Shown here: one piece after another, positions 54,361 through 62,641 of the stretch
Layout of the letters: each line of letters begins with the position of its first letter
How positions within the stretch are numbered: position 1 is the first letter of the stretch
Assembly (NCBI RefSeq): GCF_041154505.1
Contig: NZ_AP028672.1
Location: 3,574,501-3,638,500, forward strand
Direction of reading: 5' to 3'
Origin: Acidovorax sp. A79
Lineage (GTDB): Bacteria; Pseudomonadota; Gammaproteobacteria; Burkholderiales; Burkholderiaceae_C
Length of the DNA: 64,000 bases
Translations under genes and position numbers: made by a program
Notes under the pieces: generated by a model
What the model was told of the DNA's origin: nothing
The model's database searches: none
The model's input: only the letters and a program-made list of their open reading frames with translations

Positions 54361-55226
54361 CTAGGTGTTGATTCTCAGGAGGTTGTTTCCGGTGGGATCG
54401 AGTCTGGCCATGGGCACCAAGCCGCCAATGCCACTGTGCGGCCGGTGCCAGTTGTAGTGATGCTGCCAGCTTGCCAAGGCCACCGTTCGCTCCGCTGAGT
54501 TCTGGTAGCTCCAGCCATAGGCCCACTCTCGCAGCGCCGATTGGATGAATCGCTCTGCCTTGCCATTGGTCTGGGGTCGATAGGCCCGGGTGCACTTGTG
54601 CCAGATGCCCAAGGCCGTGCAGGCAGCGGCGAACTCGCGTGAGCGAAACGCAGAGCCGTTGTCCGTCAGCAAGTGCTTGATGGTGATACCCAGCCCCGCG
54701 TAGCAGGCCACCGCATTGCGCAGGAACTGCACCGCCTCACTCTTCTTCTCATCGGGGTGCATGGCCGTGAAGGCAATTCGGGCATGGTCATTGATGGCAA
54801 CGAACAAGGTCTCCCAACCCGCTCCAGCCACCGAATCCTTGCGATTGCCGGTGACCCGGTGACCCGGTAGCTTGGTCTGACGATGACACCCAGCTTCTTG
54901 GTATCGATGTGCAGCAGGTCACCTGCCGCCTCGTGCTCCACGCTGCGTGCAACGCGCGCCTGCAGCATGCGCCGCATGCGCAGCTCCAGGATCAGCAGGG
55001 CCTCGGACGAATCGATGGTTCTAGGTGAGCGGACAGGCCTGGAGGATACATCGACCAGGGCTGCCTCACCTCCTGTCAGATAGCGGCCAAGCCACTTTCT
55101 GTCTGTGGGCGGTGTGGTACCTTGTACAGCAGCGGCTTGGGCAGCGCTCAGGCTCTGCAGCGTCATCTGCTGGACCATCTCCAGGCGACGGGCAAACGTA
55201 AGTCGGGCATGCATATGGGTGTTCAT
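54361..55226 (-). pseudogene. IS481-family transposase, frameshifted
   Basis: Two overlapping frames make up one DDE transposase. The upstream part (55226 down to about 54860) has LTFARRLEMVQQ, a helix-turn-helix region and LLHIDTKKLGVIVRPSYRVTG. The downstream part (to 54361) continues GNRKDSVAGAGWETLFVAIND, with LLTDNGSAFRS and YRPQTNGKAERF holding the D and E of the catalytic triad. The break is an 8-base tandem duplication, GTGACCCG, at 54851-54866; removing one unit restores VRPSYRVTGNRKDSV. The stop codon is TAG at 54361-54363, supplied by the flanking target site. Unless programmed frameshifting occurs it is inactive. Confidence 0.88.
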
Positions 55227-55323
55227 TCGGTTGGGTGTCCTGAGTCGATTGGGTGTTTGGCGACTTCCAGTCTCTCAAACCCAATCCGGATGAACACCGG
55301 ATACAACCTATTGAATCCTCACA
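54366..55323 (-). mobile_element. IS481-family insertion sequence, transposase broken
   Basis: 958-base element bounded by TGT and ACA. The ends form imperfect inverted repeats: the left begins TGTTGATTCTCAGG and the right, reversed, TGTGAGGATTCAAT, with a shared AGGTTGT-TCCGGTG core (20 of 29 positions by hand count). The flanks are CCTAGG and GCTAGC; both fit the NCTAGN target known for IS481 but they are not identical duplicates. The single transposase gene reads right to left and is frameshifted. Confidence 0.85.
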
Positions 55324-55329
55324 GCTAGC

Positions 55330-55510
55330 CCGTGGCTTTTGCCGTTTTGCCCTCTTGCCGAAGCGGTATTTCATGAAAACTCTGCGCCTCGGGCTTCACG
55401 GGTCTTTTTTGTGGGATGGCGCTCCTGCGCAATACCATGGGGCAAACGCCCTAGCAGAATCACCCGCATGGCGGTCAAGGCGTGCCGGCGCTGCGCAGTA
55501 GCAGGTCGGT
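55330..55510. other. Duplication junction remnant between IS and truncated abrB
   Basis: The first part (about 55363-55440, with GTATTTCATGAAAA and GGGTCTTTTTT) resembles 59335-59412 (GTATTTCACGAAAA, GGGGCTTTTTT), the region upstream of the second DUF3567 gene. So copy 1 of the duplicated segment continues past the IS for about 100 bases before switching to abrB-like sequence near 55511. Confidence 0.5.
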
Positions 55511-56220
55511 ACAACGGCGCCCCGAGGCTGCTCGCTACCACCTACTTCGCGGGTGCAATCGGCGCCGCGTCCGAGATGACACTGCTGTCTGAACGCGAGA
55601 ACGCGCGTACAGATCTGGTTGCGGCCTTCCACAGCTTGCGCCTGCTGATCGTCACGGTGACGATACCGTTTGCTCTGCAGGGCTTGGGTATCCAACCTGC
55701 AATGGCCAGGGTGGTGAGCGGGCCAGGATTGCTGCTGATGGCCGCGCTGACAGGCGCGGGTGCTGTGCTCATGGACCGCATGGGCCGTGCCAACCCGTGG
55801 GTCATGGGGGCTCTGCTGGTTTCCATGGGATTCACCATGGCTGGTGTCAGCCTGTCGGCGGTACCGCAGGGCATGGTGAATGCTGCGCAGCTGGCGATCG
55901 GTGGCAGTTTTGGGGTGCGTTTTCGCGCGGATTTTCTGTATACAGCGCCGCGCTGGCTCGTGTCCGTGGCGTTGGGCACACTGGTGCTGATGCTCGCGTG
56001 CGCGCTGTTCGCAAGCCTGCTTGCCTGGGCGCCGGAGCCGCCCTGGGTGACTTTGCTGCTGGGCACCGCGCCCGGCGGTATTGCCGAGATGGCCATCACG
56101 GGGAAAGTGCTGCAGCTGGGCGCCTCGTTGGTCACGGCGTTTCAGGTGTGCCGATTGATTGCTGTACTGACAGTGGTCGCGCCGCTTTATCGGCACCGCT
56201 ATCCTGCTCCCGTGTCCTGA
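55511..56220 (+). pseudogene. 5'-truncated AbrB-family gene
   Basis: Closely similar to the intact gene at 50295-51356 but begins only at the equivalent of about residue 115: NGAPRLLATTYFAGAIGAAS, then SERENARTDLVAAFHSLRLL and NPWVMGALLVSMG through to the C-terminus. The open frame extends upstream to an ATG at 55468 through unrelated sequence, so a half-protein of one repeat plus a short new head could still be made. With the first five or so helices missing, it is unlikely to transport normally. Confidence 0.85.
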
Positions 56221-56318
56221 CCTGGGGGCGTCGGGGCACAATCTGCACTATGTCGGCGTTGTTGGGCAACCCTTGCGATCCTCTTTCCCGCGTTCCCATT
56301 CGAAGCACACCCCTCACC

Positions 56319-58751
56319 ATGAGCATTCATTTCAACTTTGGCGTACGTCCCCCCCCCCAAGCAACCAAAGCTCAGTTGGCCGCGTGGCTGGACCAGGCTA
56401 GGCGGGCGCACCGGCAGGGAAGCCTCGCGCAGGCCAGTCAGCTCTACAACACCATTTTGAAGAATGACCCGAAGAACTTTGGTGCCCTGCACATGCAAGG
56501 TGTGCTGGCCTACCAGGCGGGCCATTTGCAGATGGCGGTTGATCTGATCGGACAGGCTATCAAGCAGGCCCCGCAGGACGCGGCGCCCTATGTCAATCGC
56601 GGAATTGCATTGGGCGCGCTGAAGCGCCATGAAGAAGCGCTTGCGCACTTTGAGCAAGCCATCAGCCTGCGCCCAGACTTTGCGGAAGCCTATGTCAACC
56701 GAGGGATCACGCTCAAGGAGTTGTCGCGGCCTGCAGATGCTGTGGCGAGCTACGACCAGGCCATTACCCTACAGCCTAGACTGGCGGCGGCCCATAACAA
56801 CAAAGGTTATGTGCTGCGCCTGCTGGAGCGGCTGGATGAAGCACTGAAATGCTATGAGCAGGCGTTTGACCTGAATGACCAGGATGTGGATGCCTGCCAG
56901 AACCTCGGAGTGCTGCATGCTCAGGCCGATCGACCCGACGAGGCATTGCGGTACTTTGACCGGGTTATTGCACTGAGGCCTCAGCACGCCGAGGCACACA
57001 ACGGCAAGGGGACTATCCTGGCGCAACGCGAACAGTGGACCGATGCGATCAGGCACTTCGAAGCCGCCATACAGGGCGACGGCAATCTGGTTCAAGCCCA
57101 CAAGCACTTGGGCTTGGCGTGGATGTGCCTGTTTCAGTTCTCCAATGCTGTCGAGGCCTTCAGGAAGGCCGCCCATTTGAGTCCCCAAGACCTTGACATC
57201 CTGTCGTTCTGGGCGCGTTCCTTGCTGGAAGCGGGGCGCCATTCCGAAGCCCTTGCTCTGTACGATAAAGCCATTCGCATGGCGCCAGACATGGTGGATC
57301 TGCACTACAACCGTGCCGCATTTCATCATCGGCTCAATCGGTATGAAGATGCGAGCGCTGATTTTCAGGAGGCCTACCGCATAGACCCGGAAGTCAAGTA
57401 CTTACTGGGGTTCCTAGTAGACAGCCGGATCAAAACCTGCGACTGGCGGCATCTGGCAGATGATCTTGAACGGTGCGAGCAGAGCATTCGGGCGGGCGAG
57501 CTGAGCGTGCAGCCGTTCACCGTAGTGGCGTTGTTTGATTCTCCCGCGCTTCAAATGAAGGCGGCCCAAACCCAAGTCAAATTGGACTACCCAGAGTCCG
57601 CGGCCTTGGGGTCGATCCCTGCGCGCATCCCTGGCGGCAAGATTCGAGTTGGGTACTACTCGGCAGACTTTCACACCCACGCCACCGCGTGCTTGATGGC
57701 AGGGCTTTTTGAAAGCCACGACCGTGAGCGGTTTGAGTGGTTTGCCTTCTCGTATGGGCCATCTGTCGAGGATACGATGCGGCATCGGCTGCGCCAAAGT
57801 TTTGACCATTTCATCGACGTGCGAGAGCTCGGAGGGGGTGACATCGCGCGAATGTCGCGGGAGCTGGGTATAGACATTGCGGTGGACCTCAAGGGATTCA
57901 CTCTGGACCATCGGTTTCGCATCTTTGCCCATCGCTGCGCGCCTGTTCAGGTCAGCTACATCGGCTACCCCGGGACTACCGGAGCGGACTACATGGACTA
58001 TGTGATTGCAGACAAGGTGGTGATCCCGCCAAAGGCGCAGGTCCAATTCACCGAAAAGCCGGTCTACATGCCGCACAGCTACCAGGTGAATGACTCACAG
58101 CGTGCAATCAGCGATCGCGTGTTCACCCGTGGAGAGTTGGGGCTGCCTGCCCATGGCGTTGTGTTTTGCTGCTTCAACAACAACCACAAGATTCTTCCAC
58201 TGATATTTGACAGCTGGATGCGCATTCTGCAAGCAGTGCCTGGCAGTGTGCTATGGCTTTTTGAGGACACCCCTGCCGTTGCGACCAACCTGCGGCGTGA
58301 GGCGCAGGAGCGGGGGGTTGCAGCGCAGAGGCTGGTGTTTGCGCAGCGCATGCCTTTGGACGAGCACTTGGCGCGCCATCGTCTGGCAGATCTGTTTCTG
58401 GACACCCTCCCGTACAACGCTCACACCACCGCGAGTGATGCCCTGTGGGCGGGGCTGCCAGTGCTCACACGCCTGGGAGAGTCGTTTGCTGCCCGTGTCG
58501 CTGCGAGTCTTTTGCAAGCCGTTGGTTTGCCAGAGTTGGTGACTTACAGCGTCGCCGAATACGAGGCACTGGCGATCAGTCTTGCACAAGACCCCGCACG
58601 CCTTCAGACTCTGCGCGACAAACTTTGGGCTCAAAGAGACCAGGCCCCCCTGTTCAATACCCGCCAGTTTGCGCGAGACGTGGAGGCGGCTTATGTGACG
58701 ATGCACGAGCGCCATCTGCAAGGTTTGGCGCCCGATGTGATTGAGGTCTAG
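56319..58751 (+). CDS. TPR/GT41 O-GlcNAc transferase-like protein (paralogue 3), poly-C tract
   Basis: 810-residue near-twin of paralogue 2, with start MSIHFNFGVRPPPQATKAQL. TPR repeats lie at about 30-400 and a GT41 region at about 420-800. IRVGYYSADFHTHATACLM holds the catalytic His; the UDP-phosphate Lys is Lys624 in [25 protein letters not shown] is intact. Ten consecutive C residues at 56349-56358 encode part of RPPPQ; loss or gain of one base would cause an early stop, so expression may switch. It ends PPDVIEV-like (APDVIEV). The frame is open back to 55797 only as a shadow of the abrB fragment. Confidence 0.9.
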   Translation: MSIHFNFGVRPPPQATKAQLAAWLDQARRAHRQGSLAQASQLYNTILKNDPKNFGALHMQGVLAYQAGHLQMAVDLIGQAIKQAPQDAAPYVNRGIALGALKRHEEALAHFEQAISLRPDFAEAYVNRGITLKELSRPADAVASYDQAITLQPRLAAAHNNKGYVLRLLERLDEALKCYEQAFDLNDQDVDACQNLGVLHAQADRPDEALRYFDRVIALRPQHAEAHNGKGTILAQREQWTDAIRHFEAAIQGDGNLVQAHKHLGLAWMCLFQFSNAVEAFRKAAHLSPQDLDILSFWARSLLEAGRHSEALALYDKAIRMAPDMVDLHYNRAAFHHRLNRYEDASADFQEAYRIDPEVKYLLGFLVDSRIKTCDWRHLADDLERCEQSIRAGELSVQPFTVVALFDSPALQMKAAQTQVKLDYPESAALGSIPARIPGGKIRVGYYSADFHTHATACLMAGLFESHDRERFEWFAFSYGPSVEDTMRHRLRQSFDHFIDVRELGGGDIARMSRELGIDIAVDLKGFTLDHRFRIFAHRCAPVQVSYIGYPGTTGADYMDYVIADKVVIPPKAQVQFTEKPVYMPHSYQVNDSQRAISDRVFTRGELGLPAHGVVFCCFNNNHKILPLIFDSWMRILQAVPGSVLWLFEDTPAVATNLRREAQERGVAAQRLVFAQRMPLDEHLARHRLADLFLDTLPYNAHTTASDALWAGLPVLTRLGESFAARVAASLLQAVGLPELVTYSVAEYEALAISLAQDPARLQTLRDKLWAQRDQAPLFNTRQFARDVEAAYVTMHERHLQGLAPDVIEV
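56349..56358 (+). repeat. Homopolymeric C10 tract at codons 11-14 of GT41 paralogue 3
   Basis: Ten C residues in a row, in frame as CCC CCC CCC C(AA). The twin gene at 51454 has only CCCTCCCC at the same place (no long run). Tracts of this length in glycosyltransferase genes are classic contingency loci in other bacteria. Confidence 0.9.
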
Positions 58752-58869
58752 CTCCAAGGATATTGGGCGGCCTGTTTCCTCGGCTTTGCAGCCCACGGAG
58801 CCCGCCCTCGGCCTGATACATGGGGTTGCGCGAATTGGCAGAAGCTTGTGTTCGCGCAGGCAGCAGGGG

Positions 58870-59169
58870 TTAGTGCACGACCACCGGGTTCTGCGCCAGC
58901 CCCGCATAGCGGTCCAGCGCGTCTTCCACTTCTTCCTGCGTGGGGGTGTCGCGCTGCCAGGCCAGGATCTGCTCCTGGAACATCTCGGCCCAGGAACCGT
59001 CCAGGTACACCTCCTTGCCTGAGCGCTTGTCCACGATTTCAAAGCCGTGGCGGGCGAGCTGGGGGGCGGCGGGGGCGGTGTCGTTGAGTGCCTGGGCGCT
59101 CTTTTTCTCCACGGCGTCGGGCAGCATGTGGACCACCACGAAGGATTCTGAGTCGTAGAGCATGTGCAT
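58870..59169 (-). CDS. DUF3567 family protein (copy 2)
   Basis: 99 residues, nearly identical to the protein encoded at 53996-54295: MHMLYDSESFVVVHM, GFEIVDKRSGKEVYLDGSW and NPVVVH. It converges on GT41 paralogue 3, as copy 1 does on paralogue 2, so the order abrB-GT41-DUF3567 is duplicated. A GGGGA motif lies upstream of the start. The upstream spacer up to 59434 has no gene; it holds a GGGGC-T6-GCCCC hairpin at 59370-59385. Confidence 0.88.
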   Translation of the reverse strand: MHMLYDSESFVVVHMLPDAVEKKSAQALNDTAPAAPQLARHGFEIVDKRSGKEVYLDGSWAEMFQEQILAWQRDTPTQEEVEDALDRYAGLAQNPVVVH

Positions 59170-59434
59170 CGTGTTCCCCTGGTTGATTTGAAATTCAGAT
59201 GACAGCAGTCACGCAGAGTTCAAGCCCCGGGGGCGGCTTGCGGGGTATCCCGACGGTGGGGTGGTGTCTTGTCGGGCCCTGAGAAGGCCTGCCAACCAGA
59301 ACACTTGCCGCACCGCATCAACCCTGTTGCAGCCAGTATTTCACGAAAAACGCAGTGCGCCGGGCTGGTGGGGCTTTTTTGCCCCGGTGGCGTATGGGCG
59401 CAACACTCGGCCTGGGGCGCTGTTCCGTCTGGGG

Positions 59435-60595
59435 TCAGGGTGCGCCACTGTTGCGCAGCTGCAGGTCGGCGAAATCGCCATTGGCCTGCGTGAGCTTGAT
59501 GCGCACCGGCAGGTAGCCCAGCGACGGCGCCACCCACAGCTCGGCTTTCTGGTCGTAGTCCTTGCGGGGCAGGCGCAGCAGCTTCAGGGCGGGGGTGGGG
59601 CCGGCGGGCAGGTCCAGCGTTTCCGGGCCTTCGACGGTGAAGGTCCAGCGGTCTGCGGTACGGGCGCTCACGGTGGTGATGGTGACCTGCGTGCCGGGCA
59701 CGAAGCGGCCCGGGTCGGCCGCCAGCATGGCACCCAGCTGGATGAACAGGCTCAGCCTGTCCTGTGCGCCCGGGCCGACGGCGGCCTCGGGTGTGTTGGC
59801 GCTGAAGGTCACCCGGCCCTTGGCATGGTCGAAATGCGCGGCCTGCTCGCTGCGGGATTTGTCGGAAAACTTCTCGGGCAGCAGGCCCTGGGCCGTGATG
59901 GCGCCCACGCTGCGCTGTATGCGGCTGCCCACCAGGAAGGCGCTGACCTCCTGGCGTGCTTCGTAGCGGCTGCCGTCGTGCTGCCAGAGCAGCTCGGCGC
60001 GGGCGTTGTACGCGAACTTCTTGGCCTGCCCGCTCACGTCGAACGCCAGCCGCGTGGGGGCCGGAATGCGCACGGGCGGCGGCGGGGCACCCGCGCTGCG
60101 TGCTGTGCCGGAGCCCGGGGGCGCGATGTCGATTCCGGCGGCGGTGGTGGTGGTGGTTTCTTCCGCAGGCGGTGCCGAAGCCGCTGGTGCCGGTGCCTCG
60201 GCCTGGGGGGCTGATGCCGGGGTGGCCGCGTCTGGCGTGGCAACGTCGGCGGCTGGCGCGGCGGTGGCGGCGTTTGCGCTGGCCTCTGCACCCGCCACCT
60301 GCACGGAGGCCCCGGGCGCCGCAACCGGCGGATCTGCCGCGGCCGGGGAGGGGACGGGCGGCGCAGGTTTCCTGCGCACCACGGGCTTGGCCGCAGGCGG
60401 CGTTGGCGTGGGCGCGGCCACTGGAGTCGCGGTGGGGGCGGGCGCGGGCGGCGGGGCTGCCACGCTGCGCGTGCTGAAGACGCGGCCCGCCGCTGGCTGC
60501 TGGGGGCTGTCCCACGCCAGGGGCACCCCTGTCAGCACCAGCCAGTGCAGGGCCAGTACCAGGGCGGTGATGAGAACCAGGGCGCGCCGTGGCAT
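59435..60595 (-). CDS. DUF3108 domain-containing envelope protein
   Basis: 386-residue protein. It has an uncleaved or signal-type hydrophobic N-terminus (RALVLITALVLALHWLVLTG), a long Pro/Ala/Thr-rich low-complexity region (about residues 45-175) that would act as a flexible spacer, and a C-terminal DUF3108 domain (about 180-385) with LAFDVSGQAKKFAYNARAEL and LPVRIKLTQANGDFADLQL. The family is periplasmic and of unknown function; related proteins have lipocalin-like beta-barrels. It lies just 3' of the IclR gene on the same strand, 27 bases away. Confidence 0.82.
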   Translation of the reverse strand: MPRRALVLITALVLALHWLVLTGVPLAWDSPQQPAAGRVFSTRSVAAPPPAPAPTATPVAAPTPTPPAAKPVVRRKPAPPVPSPAAADPPVAAPGASVQVAGAEASANAATAAPAADVATPDAATPASAPQAEAPAPAASAPPAEETTTTTAAGIDIAPPGSGTARSAGAPPPPVRIPAPTRLAFDVSGQAKKFAYNARAELLWQHDGSRYEARQEVSAFLVGSRIQRSVGAITAQGLLPEKFSDKSRSEQAAHFDHAKGRVTFSANTPEAAVGPGAQDRLSLFIQLGAMLAADPGRFVPGTQVTITTVSARTADRWTFTVEGPETLDLPAGPTPALKLLRLPRKDYDQKAELWVAPSLGYLPVRIKLTQANGDFADLQLRNSGAP

Positions 60596-60622
60596 CTACA
60601 GCGATGCGTGCAGGAGGGGGCG

Positions 60623-61405
60623 TCAGGCGCTGCCGGCGCCGAGGTCGCTCGACAGCTGGGCGGCGGCCGCGCGCAGCGGAACGTCGATAGCGCCGTCCCA
60701 TTCCGGGTCGAAGGTGGCGATGGAGCCCAGCGTGGTGATGCCCAGCTCCAGATGGCCGTCCGCGTCGAACACCGGTGCGCAGAACGCCACGATGCCGGGC
60801 AGAAGGGTGTCCACCACGCGGGCCGCGCCGCGCGTGCGCACCTCCGCCAGCAGTGCGTTCACCTCGGCCATGGTGGAGGGCAGGTCGGTGCGCCGCATCT
60901 TCACGGCGCGGGCCAGCTCGTCCTTGAGCAGCGGAGCCACCACATCGGGCGCCATGTGCGCCGCAAAGCAGCGGCCGGTGGCGGACGAGAGCAGTGGCAT
61001 CACGTCGCCCAGGCGCAGGTTGGCGGTCACGGCCTGGGGCGATTCCTCCCAGTGCACGATGGTCGGGCCGTGGTTGCCCCACACGGCCAGCGCCAAGGTG
61101 TGGCCGATGCTTTCCATGAGCTCGGGCATGCGCTCGCGCGCCAGGCGCACGGCATCGAGCCGGGCCAGCGAGGCCAACCCCAGCTTGAGGGCGGCGGGCC
61201 CCAGGTCGTAGCGCGCGGTGCGGCTGTCCTGCGTGACCAGGCCCAGGCGCTGAAAGCTCACCAGATACCGGTGCGCCTTGGCCGCGCTCATGCCGGCCGA
61301 GGCCGCCACATCCTTGAGCATCAGCGGTCCGCGCGAGCGTGTCAGCCCCTCCAGCAGGGCAAAACCCACCTCGACCGATTGAATTCCTGCACGTTCTTTG
61401 TCCAT
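60623..61405 (-). CDS. IclR-family transcriptional regulator
   Basis: 260-residue regulator with an N-terminal winged helix (about residues 8-68: SVEVGFALLEGLTRSRGPLM, KDVAASAGMSAAKAHRYLVS) and a C-terminal GAF-like effector domain (about 75-255). It is divergent from the FAH-family gene across a 103-base AT-rich region and is likely its regulator, as is usual for IclR proteins next to ring-cleavage or acylpyruvase genes. The ATG at 61405 (MDKERAG) is preferred over a GTG at 61411. Confidence 0.9.
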   Translation of the reverse strand: MDKERAGIQSVEVGFALLEGLTRSRGPLMLKDVAASAGMSAAKAHRYLVSFQRLGLVTQDSRTARYDLGPAALKLGLASLARLDAVRLARERMPELMESIGHTLALAVWGNHGPTIVHWEESPQAVTANLRLGDVMPLLSSATGRCFAAHMAPDVVAPLLKDELARAVKMRRTDLPSTMAEVNALLAEVRTRGAARVVDTLLPGIVAFCAPVFDADGHLELGITTLGSIATFDPEWDGAIDVPLRAAAAQLSSDLGAGSA

Positions 61406-61411
61406 GTGCAC

Positions 61412-61508
61412 TAAAATTTGCGAGTTTTGTTTAGTTAAATCAATTTACCCAAGCGTAATTCGTGCTGGGTGAAGACTTTCAACCCCTTGAGACAAAGGTC
61501 CTGCCACC
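61412..61508. promoter_or_regulatory. Divergent promoter region between IclR and FAH genes
   Basis: The stretch TTTTGTTTAGTTAAATCAA is one of the most AT-rich in the window and includes the near-palindrome TTTA-GT-TAAA. It must carry the promoters of both genes and probably an IclR operator. No exact consensus is claimed. Confidence 0.5.
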
Positions 61509-62516
61509 ATGAAACTCGCTACCTACAAAGACGGCTCGCGCGACGGCCAACTGGTTGTCGTCTCCCGCGACCTGGGCACAGCCCATTATGCGACCGGCAT
61601 CGCCAGCAAGCTCCAGCAGGTGCTGGATGACTGGGGCTTCCTGTCGCCCCAGCTGCAGGACCTGTACGACCAGCTCAACAGCGGCCGCGCGCGCCACGCC
61701 TTTCCCTTCGACCCCGCCCAGTGCATGGCCCCGCTGCCCCGCGCCTACCAATGGGCGGACGGTTCGGCCTACATCAACCACGTCGAACTGGTGCGAAAAG
61801 CGCGCAACTCCGAGGTGCCCGAAAGCTTCTACACCGACCCGCTGATGTACCAGGGCGGCAGCGATGACTTCATCGGCCCCTGCGATAAGGTGGTGGTGCC
61901 CAGCGAGGCCATGGGCATCGACTTCGAGGCCGAGATCGCCGTGGTGACCGGCGACGTGAAGATGGGCGCCACCGCCGACCAGGCGTTGGACGGCATCCGC
62001 CTGGTGATGATCGCCAACGACGTGAGCCTGCGCAACCTGATCCCGGCCGAGCTGGCCAAGGGTTTTGGTTTCTTCCAGAGCAAGCCCGCCACCGCGTTCG
62101 GCCCCGTGGCCGTGACGCTGGACGAGCTGGGCGACGCCTGGGACCACGGCCGCGTGAACCTCACGGTGCAGTCCACCTGGAACGGCCGCAAGGTCGGCAT
62201 GTGCGACGCCGGCCCCGAGATGACTTTTCACTTCGGCCAGCTGATCGCCCACGTGGCCAAGACGCGCAACCTGCGCGCCGGCTCCATCATCGGCAGCGGC
62301 ACCGTGAGCAACAAGGGCGTGACCGACGCCAGCGGCCGTACCGAATGGCCCAAGGGCTACAGTTGCATCGCCGAAAAGCGCTGCATCGAGACCATCCAGG
62401 ACGGCAAACCCAGCACCGAGTTCATGAAGTTCGGCGACACCATCCGCATCGAGGTCAAGGGCAAGGACGGCGCCAGCATCTTCGGCGCGATCGACCAGAC
62501 CATTGCAGCCCCCTGA
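61509..62516 (+). CDS. Fumarylacetoacetate hydrolase-family protein
   Basis: 335-residue enzyme of the FAH superfamily, which cleaves C-C bonds of acylpyruvates such as fumarylacetoacetate or fumarylpyruvate at the end of aromatic-ring degradation. The metal site is in GIDFEAEIAVVTGD (acidic ligands). NDVSLRNLIPAELAKGFGFFQSKPATAFGP and GTVSNKGVT are typical of the longer bacterial group close to FahA-like enzymes. It is followed by a Bug receptor gene about 200 bases later. Substrate not determined, but a role in homogentisate or gentisate catabolism is reasonable. Confidence 0.88.
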   Translation: MKLATYKDGSRDGQLVVVSRDLGTAHYATGIASKLQQVLDDWGFLSPQLQDLYDQLNSGRARHAFPFDPAQCMAPLPRAYQWADGSAYINHVELVRKARNSEVPESFYTDPLMYQGGSDDFIGPCDKVVVPSEAMGIDFEAEIAVVTGDVKMGATADQALDGIRLVMIANDVSLRNLIPAELAKGFGFFQSKPATAFGPVAVTLDELGDAWDHGRVNLTVQSTWNGRKVGMCDAGPEMTFHFGQLIAHVAKTRNLRAGSIIGSGTVSNKGVTDASGRTEWPKGYSCIAEKRCIETIQDGKPSTEFMKFGDTIRIEVKGKDGASIFGAIDQTIAAP

Positions 62517-62600
62517 GTCGCCTTCGGCGCCTTCCCCCTCAGGGGGACGCCACCAGTGGCCTGGCGGAGCCAGTTCCACGGTGGCACTGGCCTGAGGATG
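62513..62600. repeat. Intergenic repeat with CCCTGAG/CTCAGGGGG hairpin (copy 2)
   Basis: CCCCTGAGTCGCCTTCGGCG, then CCTTCCCCCTCAGGGGGACG and a GGCCTGGCGGAGCCAGTTCC block. It starts at the stop codon of the FAH-family gene and is related to the elements at 2790-2936 and 63700-63800. The hairpin can serve as a terminator. Confidence 0.7.
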
Positions 62601-62641
62601 TGCCCGTTTCATGCGCCGTGCGCTGAACGTGTGGCATAGAG

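Noticed and set aside
54366..55323. Programmed frameshift as the explanation for the two transposase frames
   Set aside because: IS481-family transposases are normally one frame, there is no A-type slippery site, and an exact 8-base duplication explains the shift.
55797..56318. N-terminal extension of GT41 paralogue 3 (984-residue frame)
   Set aside because: The extra residues are an out-of-frame reading of the abrB fragment; the twin gene starts at the equivalent of 56319.
45501..58751. CRISPR-like periodicity from repeated protein units
   Set aside because: The periodicity is in TPR-coding units of about 102 bases with diverged sequence, not identical repeats with spacers.
59370..59385. 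GGGGC-T6-GCCCC hairpin as an intrinsic terminator
   Set aside because: The T run is in the loop rather than after the stem, and the only gene near it (DUF3567) starts rather than ends here.
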